Both the position numbers and the translations under genes were made by a program. Below the pieces are notes generated by a model. That model searched no databases. It was not told where the DNA came from and saw only the letters and a program-made list of their open reading frames with translations. A DNA stretch of 64,000 nt, taken from assembly GCF_900963305.1 (NCBI RefSeq), contig NC_042533.1, forward strand, positions 663,263 to 727,262, given 5' to 3'. The DNA is from Echeneis naucrates. Taxonomy: Eukaryota; Chordata; Actinopteri; Carangiformes; Echeneidae. Numbering within the stretch: position 1 is the stretch's first letter; every line of letters starts with the position of its first letter. Shown in pieces: positions 30,457-46,060 of the stretch.

Positions 30457-33400
30457 ATGGTGAGCTTTAGCTTCTAATTCCTCTTTTCTGCGGCGACACA
30501 AACGGGTTTAAACCAACTCGTCTGCTCCTTGAAGTGCTGTAGCTCCATCGGGCCGCACTAAAGAGTCTGTTCGGCCCGTTTTTAGCTCCTCTGCGGCTCT
30601 CAGCTAGCGAAGCTTACCGGCGAGGAAGCACATGGGCGTTATGAATGCGCTAGATGCTAAGCTAACGGCTAAAACACGTAACTCACAGAGACGATGATGG
30701 CTGCTGCTGCAGCTGAGAAAATAAGATCTCTGATGTTAAATCTTCAGCTCCAGTTTCTGTCGTCCGGACTCAGTTTGCTGTGATTCTTCTTATCACGTCT
30801 GTTAGCATGTTAGCTTAGCCTTTAGCTTGTCATCTGGGCTTTGTGGCTGTCAGATCAGACTTTTTATTCAACACCAGCCGAAAAAACACAAATTACATTT
30901 ATTTAACGGTTCACACAAACTCTTCTTTATCATCTAGTTTTATTTTAGTGGCCACATCTTGTTTTAAAACGCTCTCTTTTTTTTTTAAAAATAGTTTGGT
31001 TGGAAGCTTCTAGCGGTTTCCAGGCTGAAAGGATGCTGCTTTCAATGCTGCTCGGAATAAAGATTTTCGTCCACGCCTTAGCTGTACACAGTAGTCTGCA
31101 CAATAATGATCAAGTTAACTTAAATGTCATTACAATGATTAAATCTTCAATCAAAATTATTTAGTCATTACTTGTTGAACATTTTATGTTGCTGACAAAT
31201 CATTTTTGTATACAAAGAGCTTATTGTTGGGTATAAAAGGAGCTGTCTCTGTCTGTAGGCGTCCTTATCAATGGCCCCGGTCAGTATCTTCAAACATGGA
31301 GCTGATGAAGAGAAAGCAGAGACTGCACGACTGGTATGTTTGTTGATTTGTGCTTTAGGTTTTTATTTTGCCGTTCACTCTTTGATTTAATAAGTGAACT
31401 AATTGCGTCCTTTAATCCAGACTGTGTGTTTCCTCTGCAGTCATCTTTCGTGGGCGCCATCGCCATCGGAGATCTGGTGAAGAGCACTCTAGGTCCAAAG
31501 GGGATGGTGGGTAATTGCAAAACCAGCAAGTGTTGATCTCGTTTGATGGGTTCCAATTCAGACGATTGAGCAGCAAACATTTCTTCCACTCTTGTTCTTC
31601 AGGATAAGATCTTAATGAGCGGAGCAAAAGGCGCCACTGTGACAGTGACCAACGATGGAGCGACCATCCTGAAAGCCATCGGTGTCGACAACCCAGCTGC
31701 CAAAGTTCTGGTTGGTGAGTGGAGATACTGAACGGTCGGGAGTCACATTAATCAAACAAACGATTATTATCCTGATTGATTTCATGTTTTGTCTCTAATA
31801 TTTATGTTAAGAGTGAAATCATCCTGTAAAAAATGAACAGTAAAGCTCTTTTTAATGCTGTGAAATGTTTATCATAAATCAGTTTTTAAAGGAGGAATCT
31901 GGGGAATCATGAGTTTTTGTTTGCAGACATGTCAAAGGTTCAGGATGATGAAGTTGGAGACGGGACAACGTCTGTCACGGTGCTGGCTGCTGAGCTGCTG
32001 AGGGTAAAAATACCCATAATTCAGTCTGTTTTTAGGAAGTTTATGGACTTTGAAGAGTCGTTGACAAAACATTTCTGTCGCAGGAAGCGGAGCTCCTGAT
32101 CGCCAAGAAGATCCACCCACAGACCATCATCTCCGGATGGAGGAAGGCGACTCAGACTGCGAGAGATGCTCTGAGGGAGGCGGCCGTCGACCACAGGTCA
32201 GCTGGTCTTTAGAGGATCAGCCAATCAGGCTAAACTGTATTTTTCTGACCTCAGAATGAAGAGAAAAGTTTCAACAGATGATGTGATCTTTTTATGTTTT
32301 CTCTCTCCCCACCTCATCATCTTCTTTCATCTCCATAGCAACGACGCCACTCGTTTCCAGGAAGACCTGCTGAACATCGCCCGGACCACCTTGTCCTCCA
32401 AGCTGCTGACGCACCACAAAGATCACTTTGCCCAGCTTGCCGTCAACGCTGTCATGAGGCTGAAGGGCTCCGGGAACCTGGATGCCATCCACATCATTAA
32501 GAAGCTTGGCGGCAGCCTCACTGACTCCTACCTGGACGAAGGTGAGCTCACCTGACGTGTCCCAGGCTGAAGGAGTCCCCTCTGATTGGCTGCTGTAACC
32601 AACCACTTTGTGTGTCCAGGTTTCCTGTTGGACAAAAAGATCGGAGTGAACCAACCGAAGAGGCTGGGAAAACGCCAACATCCTGATCGCCAACACCGGC
32701 ATGGACACCGACAAGATCAAGGTACGACACACAGATCTGATCTGGTTTCTCCTGCAGCTGCTTCACAGTAAAAAACAGAATCTGTTGAGACTTTTATTGT
32801 GAAATATCACCTGGTTGTGATTGTATACTATTATTGTGAAAGGCCTCCACAGGAAGTGTGTGAAATGTGTGATGTGAGCAGAATTTGATCTGACCTGAGC
32901 GGCACTTTTTAAGGAGCTGTGTGTTTCCCTCTCGGTGCAGATTTACAGATTTCTGATCTTTGTGACTGTGTTTTCACTCTTGCTGTTCGTGTCTGTGTGT
33001 GTGATTGCGTGTCCTGCCCATCAGGTCTTTGGTTCCAGGGTCCGTGTTGACTCGATGGCGAAGGTTGCCGACATTGAGCTGGCGGAAAAAGAGAAGATGA
33101 AGGAGAAGGTCGATCGTATCCTGAAGCACGGGATCAACTGCTTCATCAACAGGTAAAAAAACACACTGGAGTCCGACACACTACCACTACACATCGACAA
33201 CACACAGGTGGATCAAGATCTGCAACAACCAGTCGACCGACGTCAACAACAGATGTGTTTGTGTTTATTTCTCTGCAGACAGCTGATCTATAACTACCCA
33301 GAGCAGCTGTTTGCTCAGGCTGGCGTCATGGCCATCGAGCACGCCGACTTCGCCGGCGTGGAGCGCCTCGCTCTGGTCACGGGTACGTACACACTCAGTG

Positions 33401-34491
33401 TTATTTCATTTGAACTGCTTTAGTGTCATACAGCCATTAATAAAGTGTGTGTGTAGGCGGAGAGATCACCTCCACCTTCGACCATCCTGAGCTGGTGAAG
33501 CTCGGCCGCTGCAAACTGATTGAGGAGGTGATGATCGGAGAAGACACACTCATCCATTTCTCTGGAGTCGCCATGGGTACGACACGCACACACATGCTGT
33601 CTAAACCTGATCTGATATGTCTGTCTGTCACTGAGGCTTTGACTCCTCCCCCTCCTCAGGTGAGGCGTGCACCATCGTCCTGCGAGGAGCGACGCAGCAG
33701 ATTCTGGACGAGGCGGAGCGTTCACTGCACGACGCTCTGTGTGTGTTATCTCAGACTGTGAAGGAGCCGCGCACTGTCTACGGAGGAGGTACGCACACAC
33801 AGACACACACAGTATTTAGCAGGTCTGACGTGTTACTGATTCCCCCAATATTTGCCCCTCCTCGCCCTGACAGGCTGCTCTGAGATGCTGATGGCCAAGG
33901 TGGTGACTGATCTGGCCAATCGGACACCAGGAAAGGAGGCTGTTGCCATGGAGTCTTTCGCCAAGGCCCTGAGGATGGTACGAACCTGCTGAGCTCCGCT
34001 CATTTTTAAAGTTTTTTTTTTTTTAATCAGTTTAAATGAACTCCGTTGTCCGTTTCCTCCTCCAGCTGCCGACCATCATCGCAGACAACGCCGGCTACGA
34101 CAGCGCCGACCTGGTGGCTCAGCTGAGAGCCGCTCACCAAGAGAACAAGACCACGTTTGGCCTGAGTGAGTTTCGTCACACATGGACTGCGGGTTTCCGT
34201 CGAACACTGAAGCTGACGGGTTTGTGTTCCCTTGCAGACATGTCTGAAGGCACAGTGGGCAACATGGCGGAGCTGGGCATCACAGAGTCCTTCCAGGTGA
34301 AGCGTCAGGTGCTGCTCAGCGCCTCCGAGGCCGCCGAGATGATCCTGAGAGTCGACAACATCATCAAAGCTGCTCCCAGGTCAGACCCCACCTCCCACTG
34401 GACCACCGTGTCGTTTCCTGTTTGTTTCTGTGTTCTGATTGTCGCTGTGTGTTTGTGCAGGCAGAGGGTTCCTGACCATCACCCCTGTTAG
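30457..34491 (+). CDS. cct2: T-complex protein 1 subunit beta (CCT/TRiC chaperonin), first copy with one frame-breaking base in exon 8
   Basis: Sixteen exons: 30457-30459 (start codon only), 31259-31333, 31441-31506, 31603-31714, 31927-32003, 32084-32196, 32339-32541, 32620-32721, 33025-33152, 33279-33382, 33457-33576, 33660-33788, 33874-33977, 34066-34165, 34238-34379 and 34461-34491. The product is a subunit of the cytosolic eight-membered double-ring ATP-dependent chaperonin that folds actin, tubulin and many other proteins. Visible marks are [12 protein letters not shown]-type VTNDGATIL, the ATPase motif GDGTTS (about residues 96-101), the apical-domain segment [12 protein letters not shown], and the C-terminus [10 protein letters not shown]. 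Exon 8 has 102 bases where phase requires 101: an extra G near 32667 (ggctgggaaaac) shifts the frame. The second copy lacks it and gives exactly 535 residues, the human length. I infer a sequencing error. ATTAAA at 34562-34567 is the likely polyadenylation signal. Confidence 0.95.
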
Positions 34492-35410
34492 AGGAAGAGG
34501 AGGATGAGGAAGAACGGGGAAGGGGATCAGTTTTGTTATTTATCACCTCTGTGTAGATCAAATTAAAGAAAACGCTCCGCTGGTTTTTTTCTCTGTTGTG
34601 GAAGCACTGTACAGGCTAGGCGGCTAACGCTGGCTAACCATCAGACAGCAGGGAAAATGGCTGACGGCTCAGTTTGTGATGCTAACGTTAGCCGCAGGTG
34701 TTGGAGGCTGGTTATTATAACGTACATTTGGACATTGTTTTTGTTTACTGAAATAAATGAACCAATCCTCATCAGTAGCTTTGTGAGTCGTCCTCTGTTG
34801 TGTCGACCGGCGTTCACGCTATTTTGTCCCAACATCTGTCAGTTCACAGGTGAGAGTGACCGAGACCTCACAGTGTCAACAAACTGAAGTTACACAACCA
34901 GACTGAGGTCGGTCATCACAAAGCTCCGGTTGTTGACCCTGGTTGTTAAGCTGAGCGGTTGCCATGGTAACTGTAGCTCTGTGACCCCAAGTAGTTTTAT
35001 CACTAAAAATCAAAAAGCTTCGGACTATAACTGGATTTTAGTCCAAGTTGTATTTAAAACCTTCCCAGTGGTTTTATATCTCGGCTGAGCGATAAAGCAG
35101 GTTGGTCAGCCAATCTGCTCCTCGCTTCTGAATCGTGTTGCTGTTGGTCTTTAAAATCTTAAACATTTAAGTACAAGTAAAACTAAACACGCTTCACATT
35201 GAAAGACAAAATATAAAGCCTTTAAAATATGTGGAGGAGTAAATGTTGTTTATAATTTAAAATGACACACACTGATGGGACGGGATCTGGGATTTTTGGG
35301 GTGGATTTCCTCAGACTGACTCAGATCCAATCAGAGTAGCAGTCGTCCTGATAACCTCCAACATCAGCCGGACCTCAGAGTCACTGACGGACTGACGGCG
35401 GCAGGCAGAC
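34492..35410. other. intergenic region between cct2 and the protease gene
   Basis: The cct2 3' UTR with ATTAAA at 34562-34567, then AT-rich spacer. The short reading frames on both strands show no family features. The protease start codon is at 35411. Confidence 0.5.
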
Positions 35411-37582
<2,172 letters not shown>

Positions 37583-38787
37583 CCCATCAATATCTGACAG
37601 CTGTATGATCAATAAATAAATGGATTAAAACCTCAACAGCTTTCTGTGCTTCTTGGAAAGCCAACAACAAGCTGATAGCCTTGAATTGAACTTATCTACA
37701 AATATTTTCACAGTTTTGTGACAAACTTTCATTAGTGACTCATCAAGTCTTTAGTTTTATTCCAAAAAGTAGCCTTTAGTGTTTGAGCAGCAGCAACAGA
37801 TCCATGATTGCATATTCATCACATACAAGAACAGATAAATATAACAGTCATCACATGAAGACAGAAGGGTTTAAATATTTTGTTTCTAGAAACCTTTAAA
37901 GTTTCATCAAAAAACCTGAGCACGACTTGTCCTTCAGATCGGGACCAAAGTGTCTTTGCCTTCGGTTCTTCAGGTGGCTGCAAGAACCTGACTGGAGCTC
38001 CAGAAAACAGTCAGTCACAAGTCAGCATATATATCCACAACACGTTCTGCTCACAGCTAATGTTTTGTCTTGAGCATGTTTACATTTCATAATAGTAGAT
38101 TCTTTTGGATCTTTTTCATTCTTTGGGGTTTGAATTAAAGCCTGTTCTCTCCAATCACACAACTGGAAAATCAGGAAAACTACCAAGCTTGAGACATTCA
38201 CAGATTGTGTTTCCAGCTTTTCAAGCATTAGTTGGTTCAAAGCAGCAATATTCTGTTTGTTCTTTTTGTTCGGTTTGGTTTTGTTTGTTGTGTTTGTTTG
38301 GTTCTGTGTGATATCATGTTTCGGAGTCGTTTTCATTTCTTTTCCTCATTTTTCTGAGTTCTTGTGTTTGCCTTCATCACTGTTGTTGGCTCCATCTCTC
38401 TCCTCATCATCAGTTGCTGTCCATTCCCTGGAAGTTGTGCTCATAGTCGGGTTCGGGCAGCTGTAAAGTGTCTGTCGATGGAACAGGGGATCTTCGGGAC
38501 TGGAACCGAGCCATGCCTCGTCTGCGCCTCCCCAGGGCTTTGGGGGCTCGGCAGGCTGCGTATCGACGCCTTTGACGTCTGCCTGGAGAACTGCAGGGAG
38601 AACTGGCGGCCCCCGAGGCCGAGTCAGAGGGGCATTTTGGCCGGTAAGTGTCGTCCAGCGAAATTTCTTTGGTCCCAGTCTAGTTGGGGAACAGACAGCA
38701 GTCCTGGAAATGAACGACACAGAAGTTGAAGATGGAGATGCTGTTTCTGAAAGCTGACGGCATTTTGAGCAGAATACAATGAATGAA
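37583..38787. other. intergenic region between the protease and best3 (convergent genes)
   Basis: Starts with the protease polyadenylation signals (overlapping AATAAA at 37611-37620). The rest is unassigned; the part near 38390-38787 probably belongs to the best3 3' UTR. A long open frame on the minus strand (38346-38903) runs through it without recognisable similarity. Confidence 0.45.
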
Positions 38788-41700
38788 TCACCTTGAAGTT
38801 TCCAAGCCCGGTGCCTCCTCAGAGGGCGAAGGATCCAGCCCGTTCTGAGGTTTTGCTGCTCCAACGTTGCTGGAAGAATCTTCATTGTGATGAACGTCAC
38901 CAAATAACGGCGGGCTGACGATGATCGGGGGAAACTGCAGAGGGGGAGCTTTCGGGTGATGGAGGGTTGCTGCTGACCTCCCTCAAGGTGGCCAAGGTGT
39001 CCATGGATGCCGGGGGTAAGACCAGAGAGGTGGGCGGAGCCATTTCATCTGGCTGGATCAGGCCTGGGTGGAGCCTGCATGTCGAAACGACCAACAACAG
39101 ACATAAAGACACTCTCCATCTCTGGTAGAACACGTACATGTTGGAGCAAACCACAGTTATCAACCAAACGAGCACCTGAAGTCTGGGAAGAAGCTTCCCT
39201 GTTGCGTCACTACTGTGGCGTTTGAAGATGGGCCGCGGGGTTCGAAGGTCAGGAGGCTCCTGCACACTAAGAAGCCTACGGACTCGACCAAGAACCTCAA
39301 CATAAAAAAAAAAACCCCAATCAGCTCGATTATGAACAACTTTTTTATGATTAAAAAAAGAACACAGAAGTAAAAACCAGATGTTGGTGAAGTTAGTTAA
39401 AAACGTTTACCGACTCTTGGCGCCGAGTAAAAACAGGATCCTGCTGACGTGGTCGACTGTCTGATGTCTGACTGATGTCGGCCTCATCAATCTGAATAAT
39501 ATCTGAGAGTCTGGAAGAGAAAGAGGAGTTTTTGATAACTACCTGACAAACTGACTGTGTGTCACTGTGTGTGTTCTGACCCCATGTCGGTGGTGGAGCC
39601 GAGGAATGATGGGATGCAGTAGTCGGCGGCAGCCAGCGTGTACGGCGGCCGAGCGTCGCAGTCGTTCCAGTATATTGTCTTTGGTCATATGAGGAAGGTT
39701 CATGTGCATCTCGTCCACAGCCAGCAGAGACACCTGAGGGGGTGAACAGGAAATGACTGAATGAAACAGTTATAGTAAGTTATTGGAGTCATTTTAGAAA
39801 TAGTTACATCCAGATGATACAGTTGAGGCAGATACAGACAGATTCCTCGAGTCCAAACCTGAAGGTTCCTGTCGATTATCCAGTTTGCTTCGAAGTCGTC
39901 GTCATCTTCTCCAAACGGGTTGATGAGTTGTTCTGCTACCTGAAAATCATACACAACCAAAACTTTGTGCGGTTAGACTCCACATTCAATCTGACAATTT
40001 TCTTACTGATAATCTGGTTTGCTTTGATGTTTCCCAGAAGATGAAACAGTCGGCACTGTGACGCCTTTTAATTTGCAACTTAACCTCATGCACTATTTCT
40101 GTTTCATATCCATCACATAAGTTATTAATAACTTTAGGTGGAGTGTTATTAATACAACCGACCAAGGTTGAGACACAGACAACAGCAGGAAAAACAGGTC
40201 ATCTGAATATGTCTTGTTTTTAAACATTTCATGATTATTTTGGAAAGTGTTTCATAACTCCAGGATGGACCCGTTAACTGGATCAAGATTAGTGGAAAGC
40301 CGCTCTATAGTTGTTGAGTAATCCTGCTGATGAACAAATGAACAAACAGACACTGGTCCTTTTCAACAGATAAACACCAGGAGACATTTGGGTTGTTGTC
40401 AGGGACTACATTCAGCGGCGGATGGGCACGTTGTTTTGTGGATTTATTGTCAGTTTGTTGACTTATTCTCTTTTAAAATGTATTTTTACCTTCCCAGCCG
40501 GCGTAGAAGAAGAACTGCAGGAGGGTGAAGACGGGGACGTAAAGGTCGAGGTCATGACCTTGGGATTTGTCGGGGTCGAGAAACTGTCGACCAATCAGAC
40601 AAGCAAAGAAAAAGGTGTAGACAGCGAGCGTGACGACCTGCAGTGGACAGAGAGAGAGAAAGCTGTCGATGGTGAGCGCCCCCTCCTTCGGACTCAGAGC
40701 TCTGATTCAGTTACAGTAATGAGGGCAGATGATCGGTGATGTGATTAGATGAGCTGCATCTGTTTTCACATGATGTGGGGGCCGACCTGCGTGTAGACCA
40801 GCGGGATGCCGACCCAGTTGTAGCCGAACAGAGTCGCACACCAACTCCTGAAGCGATTCATCTCCTGATCACAGCAGAAACAGAAATTTAGAGGGGTTGG
40901 CAGTTTGGCAGCAGCGTCTTCTCCCCGACCCCCCCCAAATGTCTGCGACTCAACAGGCTGGTTGGAAAAAGCCCCCCTCCCTCTGGAACAGAGCTGGGTG
41001 TCACATTACCTACATGTCTGGTCTATGTGGTCACAGAGATCAGGCTCTAATTTGGTGTTTGGCTTTTGTCTCTCGGTGCTTAAGAGCCCCTCTCTGTCCG
41101 ACCGGATGTTTGTGTCCTAATGAGACTCTTCCATGCTTCACTTCTGCTCTAATCTCATACCAAATCCCACTCATGGCCGTTCAGCCGCCCCGTAGACCGT
41201 CTCATGTGACTCTTATGGAGGTTTAATTTCACTCATGAAGCCCAGCTCTAATGGCCAGGCACTGATGCCAACAGAAGATTTATACGTTTCTGTCACATTT
41301 TCACGAATAAACATTATTAACTAAGAGCAGAAAGCCGAAGACCTGAAGTCAAACATGTGGCTGACTGATAATCGGCATGTTTCCTCTTCCCCATAAATCC
41401 TGTGTGTGTTTGTGTGATAACGGCTGTCCAGCACGATCAACACACAATAAAAGTCCAATGTGGAAACAGCCGTTAATGAAACGCCATTTAAAGTTCTTCT
41501 CTTTGATTGCTGCTAATTAGCTTAGGTCTTAGTTCAGTTTATTGTAAGTTTGTGTCTTTTAATATTTTGGGTTACAGATATTTTAGGAGCAGTTACATTA
41601 AAATGGAGTAGTTTTACTTTCCTTTGTCTGCTTTTTCTTCATTTACAAAAATAATATTGATGTACCTCTGTCCCCTGTCTGGTGTTTGTATGGAAAATAA

Positions 41701-44700
41701 TAAAGCCTGAATTTAAATAAATAATTAATGCTCAGCAAATCTCTTGGTAGAACTATGATTTTGTAACAGTTGTGTTGATTATGACGTTTTTTGGAAGCTA
41801 CATTACAACAGCTCTCAAATTTAGAAGAATCTTCCCATTCAGTTTTTGACACAGAACATTGAGGATATGTCACATTGTGTGTCACATTGAGGATATTCTG
41901 CAGGTCGATGCTGTCCTGGATCCGTCCTTCCTGTCGAGCTTTAGATGCCAGGTTGGAGAACCAGACCACGGGGATCCAGTACTTCAGGTGAGGGGAGCGG
42001 ATGTTTTCAAACACCTTCCTTTCCTCTGGAGTCATGAAACCTGCGGAGACAGATCAGGTGGAACCAGATCAGACCACAGATCTACGTCAGAAATCCAAAC
42101 AGATGGAAAAATCGCACAAAGATCATCAGCTGACTCCAGGCCGGACCAGCCGATCCCCCAGGACCAGGTCAGACCAGAGCAGGAAGGAAGAGACACAGAC
42201 AGGAAGATGAACTTTTCCATCATTTAGAAACACGAACTCAGCAGAAAAGAACACCCCAGACTGAACAGCGTGGAGTAATCAGATTAACTGCTGAAGAAAA
42301 AGCTCTTCTCACCCGCCTCCACCACGTGGTCCATGGTGGGAAACCGTTTGCAGACGGCGGTGCTGACGGAGCGAAAGATGAGGAGGGACGTCAGGTTAAC
42401 GTAACGCACCAACGTCCGGCGCAACAGGCGACCATATTCGTCTTTACCCTGAACACAGCTGGAAGAAGGAGACAGAAACAACATGGTGAAAATAACAGGC
42501 TCCATCTAGTTGCTGCACTTTTATTTCTAAAATGTGGACAGAGTCTCAATGGAATCAGATCTGAGCCTGTGAGCTTTACATGTGCTCTTAATGTGGACTA
42601 ACATGGAGCTAATTCATACGAAGGAACTTGACAGCAGAGGAAACAAAGAAAAACAAATAAAGTGGCAACAACAACATAATCCTGAAAGACCCGGACCTTT
42701 ATTTAATGCGTTCACATCATTTTCTGGATTACAATGCATTTCACTTTATGATCATCCTGGATTTTCCTAATTTTATCTGACATAACGTAAGAATTTATCC
42801 TGAAGTTCAACAGATTTTAAAAATCCTACCTGGAGATGTGGAACATGAGTCTGTCGGGCCACGGCAGGTTCACAAACTGGTTCCACCAGCGGTTCACCAC
42901 CAGAGTCACGTAGAACCCTGAAACAGAGCGGAGCGGGCCGGGTCAAACTCCCACAATGCTTTGCGAACTTCTTAGCTTAGCAACGAATAATAACGTGACG
43001 TAAACAATACGCATATATTAGGAAATAACCGTGTTTTATTTTTATTTTTTCACTGTGTGAGCTATTGTGAACCCCTCGTGCTCTGTCGGAGTAGTTTTTT
43101 TATTTATTTTTTTACCAGACATTTTCAACAGCCGGCTAGCTTAGATGCGCTGCCTCGTACGTTAGCCAACGTTAGCTTGCTAGCTAGCGGAAGTCCCGCT
43201 GTGTTGTTTACTCTGAAGGGGGGGCGATCAGCTGATGAACAAACAAACAAACAAACAACCAGACAGCCAGCAGAATCTCCTCTGGCGTCGCCATTATGGG
43301 AAAAATACCGGCACAGGTATATTTGTGGTCAAGTTAAATCCCCAAATCTTCATGAAAAACTAAAGCTGCTAATGTTCTCCTCAGAAGTCAGGACGTTTGT
43401 TATAAACTTCATCTGGATCGGTGGAAACACAAAGCTACAACAATGGGCTTCAGAACTTCCCCCAAAACGGGCGACAAAGACCCACAAAAATGCAAAATGT
43501 GCAAACCAGATGTTTGAATTTATTTCCTTTCACACTGATGAAGCTGGACTGAGCTTGTTTCCACAATGAGACAACAAACAGTGTGTGTTTGTATGTGCTC
43601 CCTCATCAGCTGCACAGTCATCCAGCTTTTAGTAACACTTTAATGATCTGTTTCCATTAGCATCCTGTTAATGAGGCAGCTCTATCCATCTGCCCCTTCC
43701 GCTTCTCCTCAGTCACCAGATATTTGACATTTCTCCTCATTTCCTTCCATTAATCTGGAGTGTGTTTTCCGTGGCAGCAGGAATTCCAGAGTATTCCCTC
43801 CACTTCTGTTGGGTGATGAGGGGTTCAAGACCGGATATATGATCCATCTATTTTCTCCACTTCACAGGCTCTTTATTTAATCAATTGTTCGTCTTTGTGT
43901 CGACTTTAGTCTGCCAGTTCACATCATACTGAACAATAGTCTCCAAACACAAAGGTCATCTGTCAGTGAGTGTGGTTGAAAGTTAAGCCCTGATCTCTCA
44001 GGACTAATATCAGCTCATCTCACCAGATCACCTGGATCACCTGTGGGACGCCGTCACCATAACAACTTCTATGAAAAGTATTTTAGGATCATCACAACAC
44101 ACAACAGAGGTCGACACCAGATTAGTTCAGACTTGTGGCTCCAGAGTTTCTTTCCACTGAAGCTGCAACTGCAAGTTTTGTGTTGGTCAGTTGGCTCAAA
44201 CTGCTGCTGTTTGGTTAAATCGCAAACCGCATCCCCAGATGTTTCCACCATTAAGGGAAGGTGCAGCCACATCAGGCTTTCATTGAGCATCAAAGTCAAT
44301 GAATATAGATTCTTCTATTTACAGGAAATTCTCACTTGTTATCAATATTGGGTAATTAATAAAAGAAAAATATTCACAATCCAAAGGAAAGTAACAATTG
44401 AAATGCTCCCAATGAGTTTATGGTCTCAGTCTGAAGTCTGCGATTCAACATGAGGACAATGTTGGAAAGTGAACAGTCAGACATACCCAGGACAAAGGTG
44501 ACCGGGATCTGCTCGGCATATTTGTCACAGTACATGGAAAGTTTCTCAAACAGTCTCTTCTGATGGTCAGTGAGGATGATTCTGTAGGACACAGACAAAT
44601 CCAGTGTAACTCAGTGACAACCAACTCAATAAAAATTACACTGTCATTAGCTGCGTTTCATCTAACAGCCAATCCATTCTGCTTCAAGAAAATTCTTACT

Positions 44701-45500
44701 TAAAGTGAATTGGGAAACCTCAACTTACATCAAAGGTATATTTTTCCCAGCATGTTAAGTTTATTTGACTTATATTACTGTCAATTTTTGCTTTAATCAT
44801 TCCTTTCTGAAGGAGCTGTCTCCTGCTTTGCTGAAATTAGCATGCTAACCACTTTCTCTGTATCTTCCCATTCTGATTCCAAATATTGTAGCATCCAAGC
44901 CAGCAGCTTTACCACCTCTTCTGAACACAACAATGGCTGAAGTTTTTATTGCTAAAATTAGCAATATTAAAACATACAAATAGCCCATTTACTGATGATT
45001 TTTAAAATGTCACTGTCTTTTCAGTTTAAACTGCACTGTTTCGTTTTGGGTATTTGTTTTTGTCTATTTCTTCTGTAACTGTATTTTCTCTTTGGCAAAA
45101 AATAAGCTGATAAGAAATCTTGCTTTTTCTAGTATTTATTATTGTGTCCTATTGTGTGACTATTTGTTCTTTAAAAGGTGAAGTCAGACAGATTACATCT
45201 AAGTCGTAAGAAATAGCCACTTAAGTAAAATATTTTAAATAACAGGGGTGACAGAGTGTAATTAAAATCTATAAGAACTGAGAATTTTTGAATAATGCAT
45301 CTGCTTTCTTTCTTGTGTGGTGTCTGTTTGTGTATCTGTGTGTGCGACCTGTAGACGACGCTGAGGATGGTGTAGAGCAGCACAAACAGGGCGAACTCTC
45401 GATACAGCAGCTTGTAGATGCTTCCCTTCCAGCGCAGCAGGAGCCGGTGGAAACTAAAGAAGGTGGCGTTGGCAACTTTACTGGAGTAAGTGACAGTCAT
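38788..45500 (-). CDS. best3: bestrophin-3-like anion channel, reading frame disturbed by indels
   Basis: Minus-strand exons in transcript order: 45349-45500, 44487-44581, 42830-42917, 42313-42458, 41886-42040, 40787-40864, 40490-40637, 39859-39939, 39581-39733, 39411-39510, then a C-terminal part from 39259 to a stop near 38788. The N-terminus [15 protein letters not shown] is diagnostic for BEST3. Later segments are [30 protein letters not shown], the cytosolic calcium-clasp acidic cluster [11 protein letters not shown], and [13 protein letters not shown]. Bestrophins form pentameric calcium-activated chloride channels with four membrane helices per subunit. Exon lengths 152, 95, 155, 78 and 81 equal those I expect for the family. 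Exon 40490-40637 is two bases short (GW then K; the usual codon between them is incomplete), and exon 39581-39733 has one extra base near 39676. Both look like sequence errors near the contig end. The C-terminal exon structure is not resolved. Confidence 0.9.
44411..44445 (+). repeat. dispersed repeat element, short member
   Basis: Contains aatgagtttatggtctcagt followed by ctgaagtc and ttcaacatgagg, matching the middle of the element at 28371. It lies in a best3 intron, just outside exon 44487-44581. Confidence 0.45.
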
Positions 45501-45894
45501 CCTGAGCCAACCTGAGACAGACACACAAACAGATCTGATCTTCCTGTGACAGATCAGATCATGAATTACTGCATCATTACCACAGTCTTATGCAATAATA
45601 TTTCATTGCTGTTATTTTCATGAGGTTTTACTCACAGAATGACTTCCAAATGCCTTCGTTTTGTTTCAGCCGGTAATTTTTATCAGGCTTCTTCTTTCCT
45701 GATTTGTTTATGCCAAATGCCAAATAACCCCCCACCTTCTCTCTCTCCACCACACTATCTCTCCCTGATCCTCTCTCGCCCACTGCTTCCCTCCACCATG
45801 ATGATTTCCAGTTGCCCTGTAATGCCAGGCAGAGCACACACACACACACACTGAGGTCTAGAGTTATATTGATGAGCTAGCGAGCTAAATGTAG

Positions 45895-45952
<58 letters not shown>

Positions 45953-46060
45953 TGTATGTTTGTGGCATAGATATGAGTGGAGGTAAACATGTATAAACAG
46001 AAACGTTGTTGGCCTGAAGTCGATGTTGTAACATTAAGTGTTAAAAAAGACCAACCATCA
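45501..46060. other. best3 upstream region to the end of the first contig
   Basis: Sequence upstream of the best3 start codon (read on the minus strand), likely 5' UTR, intron and promoter. It contains a CA run (45835-45851) and a long GT run. It ends abruptly at the N run. Confidence 0.5.
45897..45945. repeat. (GT)n microsatellite near the contig end
   Basis: A GT run of about 49 bases followed by ggtgtgtgtgtatg, about 115 bases before the assembly gap. Such low-complexity runs commonly stop contig extension. Confidence 0.9.

Noticed and set aside
38346-38903. Open frame of 185 codons on the minus strand
   Set aside because: It overlaps the best3 C-terminal exon in another frame. The conserved best3 frame ends near 38788, and this translation shows no family features.
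40897-41226. Open frame of 109 codons inside a best3 intron
   Set aside because: It is on the strand opposite to best3, has no recognisable similarity, and is bounded by ordinary intron sequence.
43057-43569. Open frame of 170 codons on the plus strand
   Set aside because: It lies antisense in a best3 intron, shows no domain, signal peptide or biased composition, and starts in AT-rich sequence. It is probably a chance frame.
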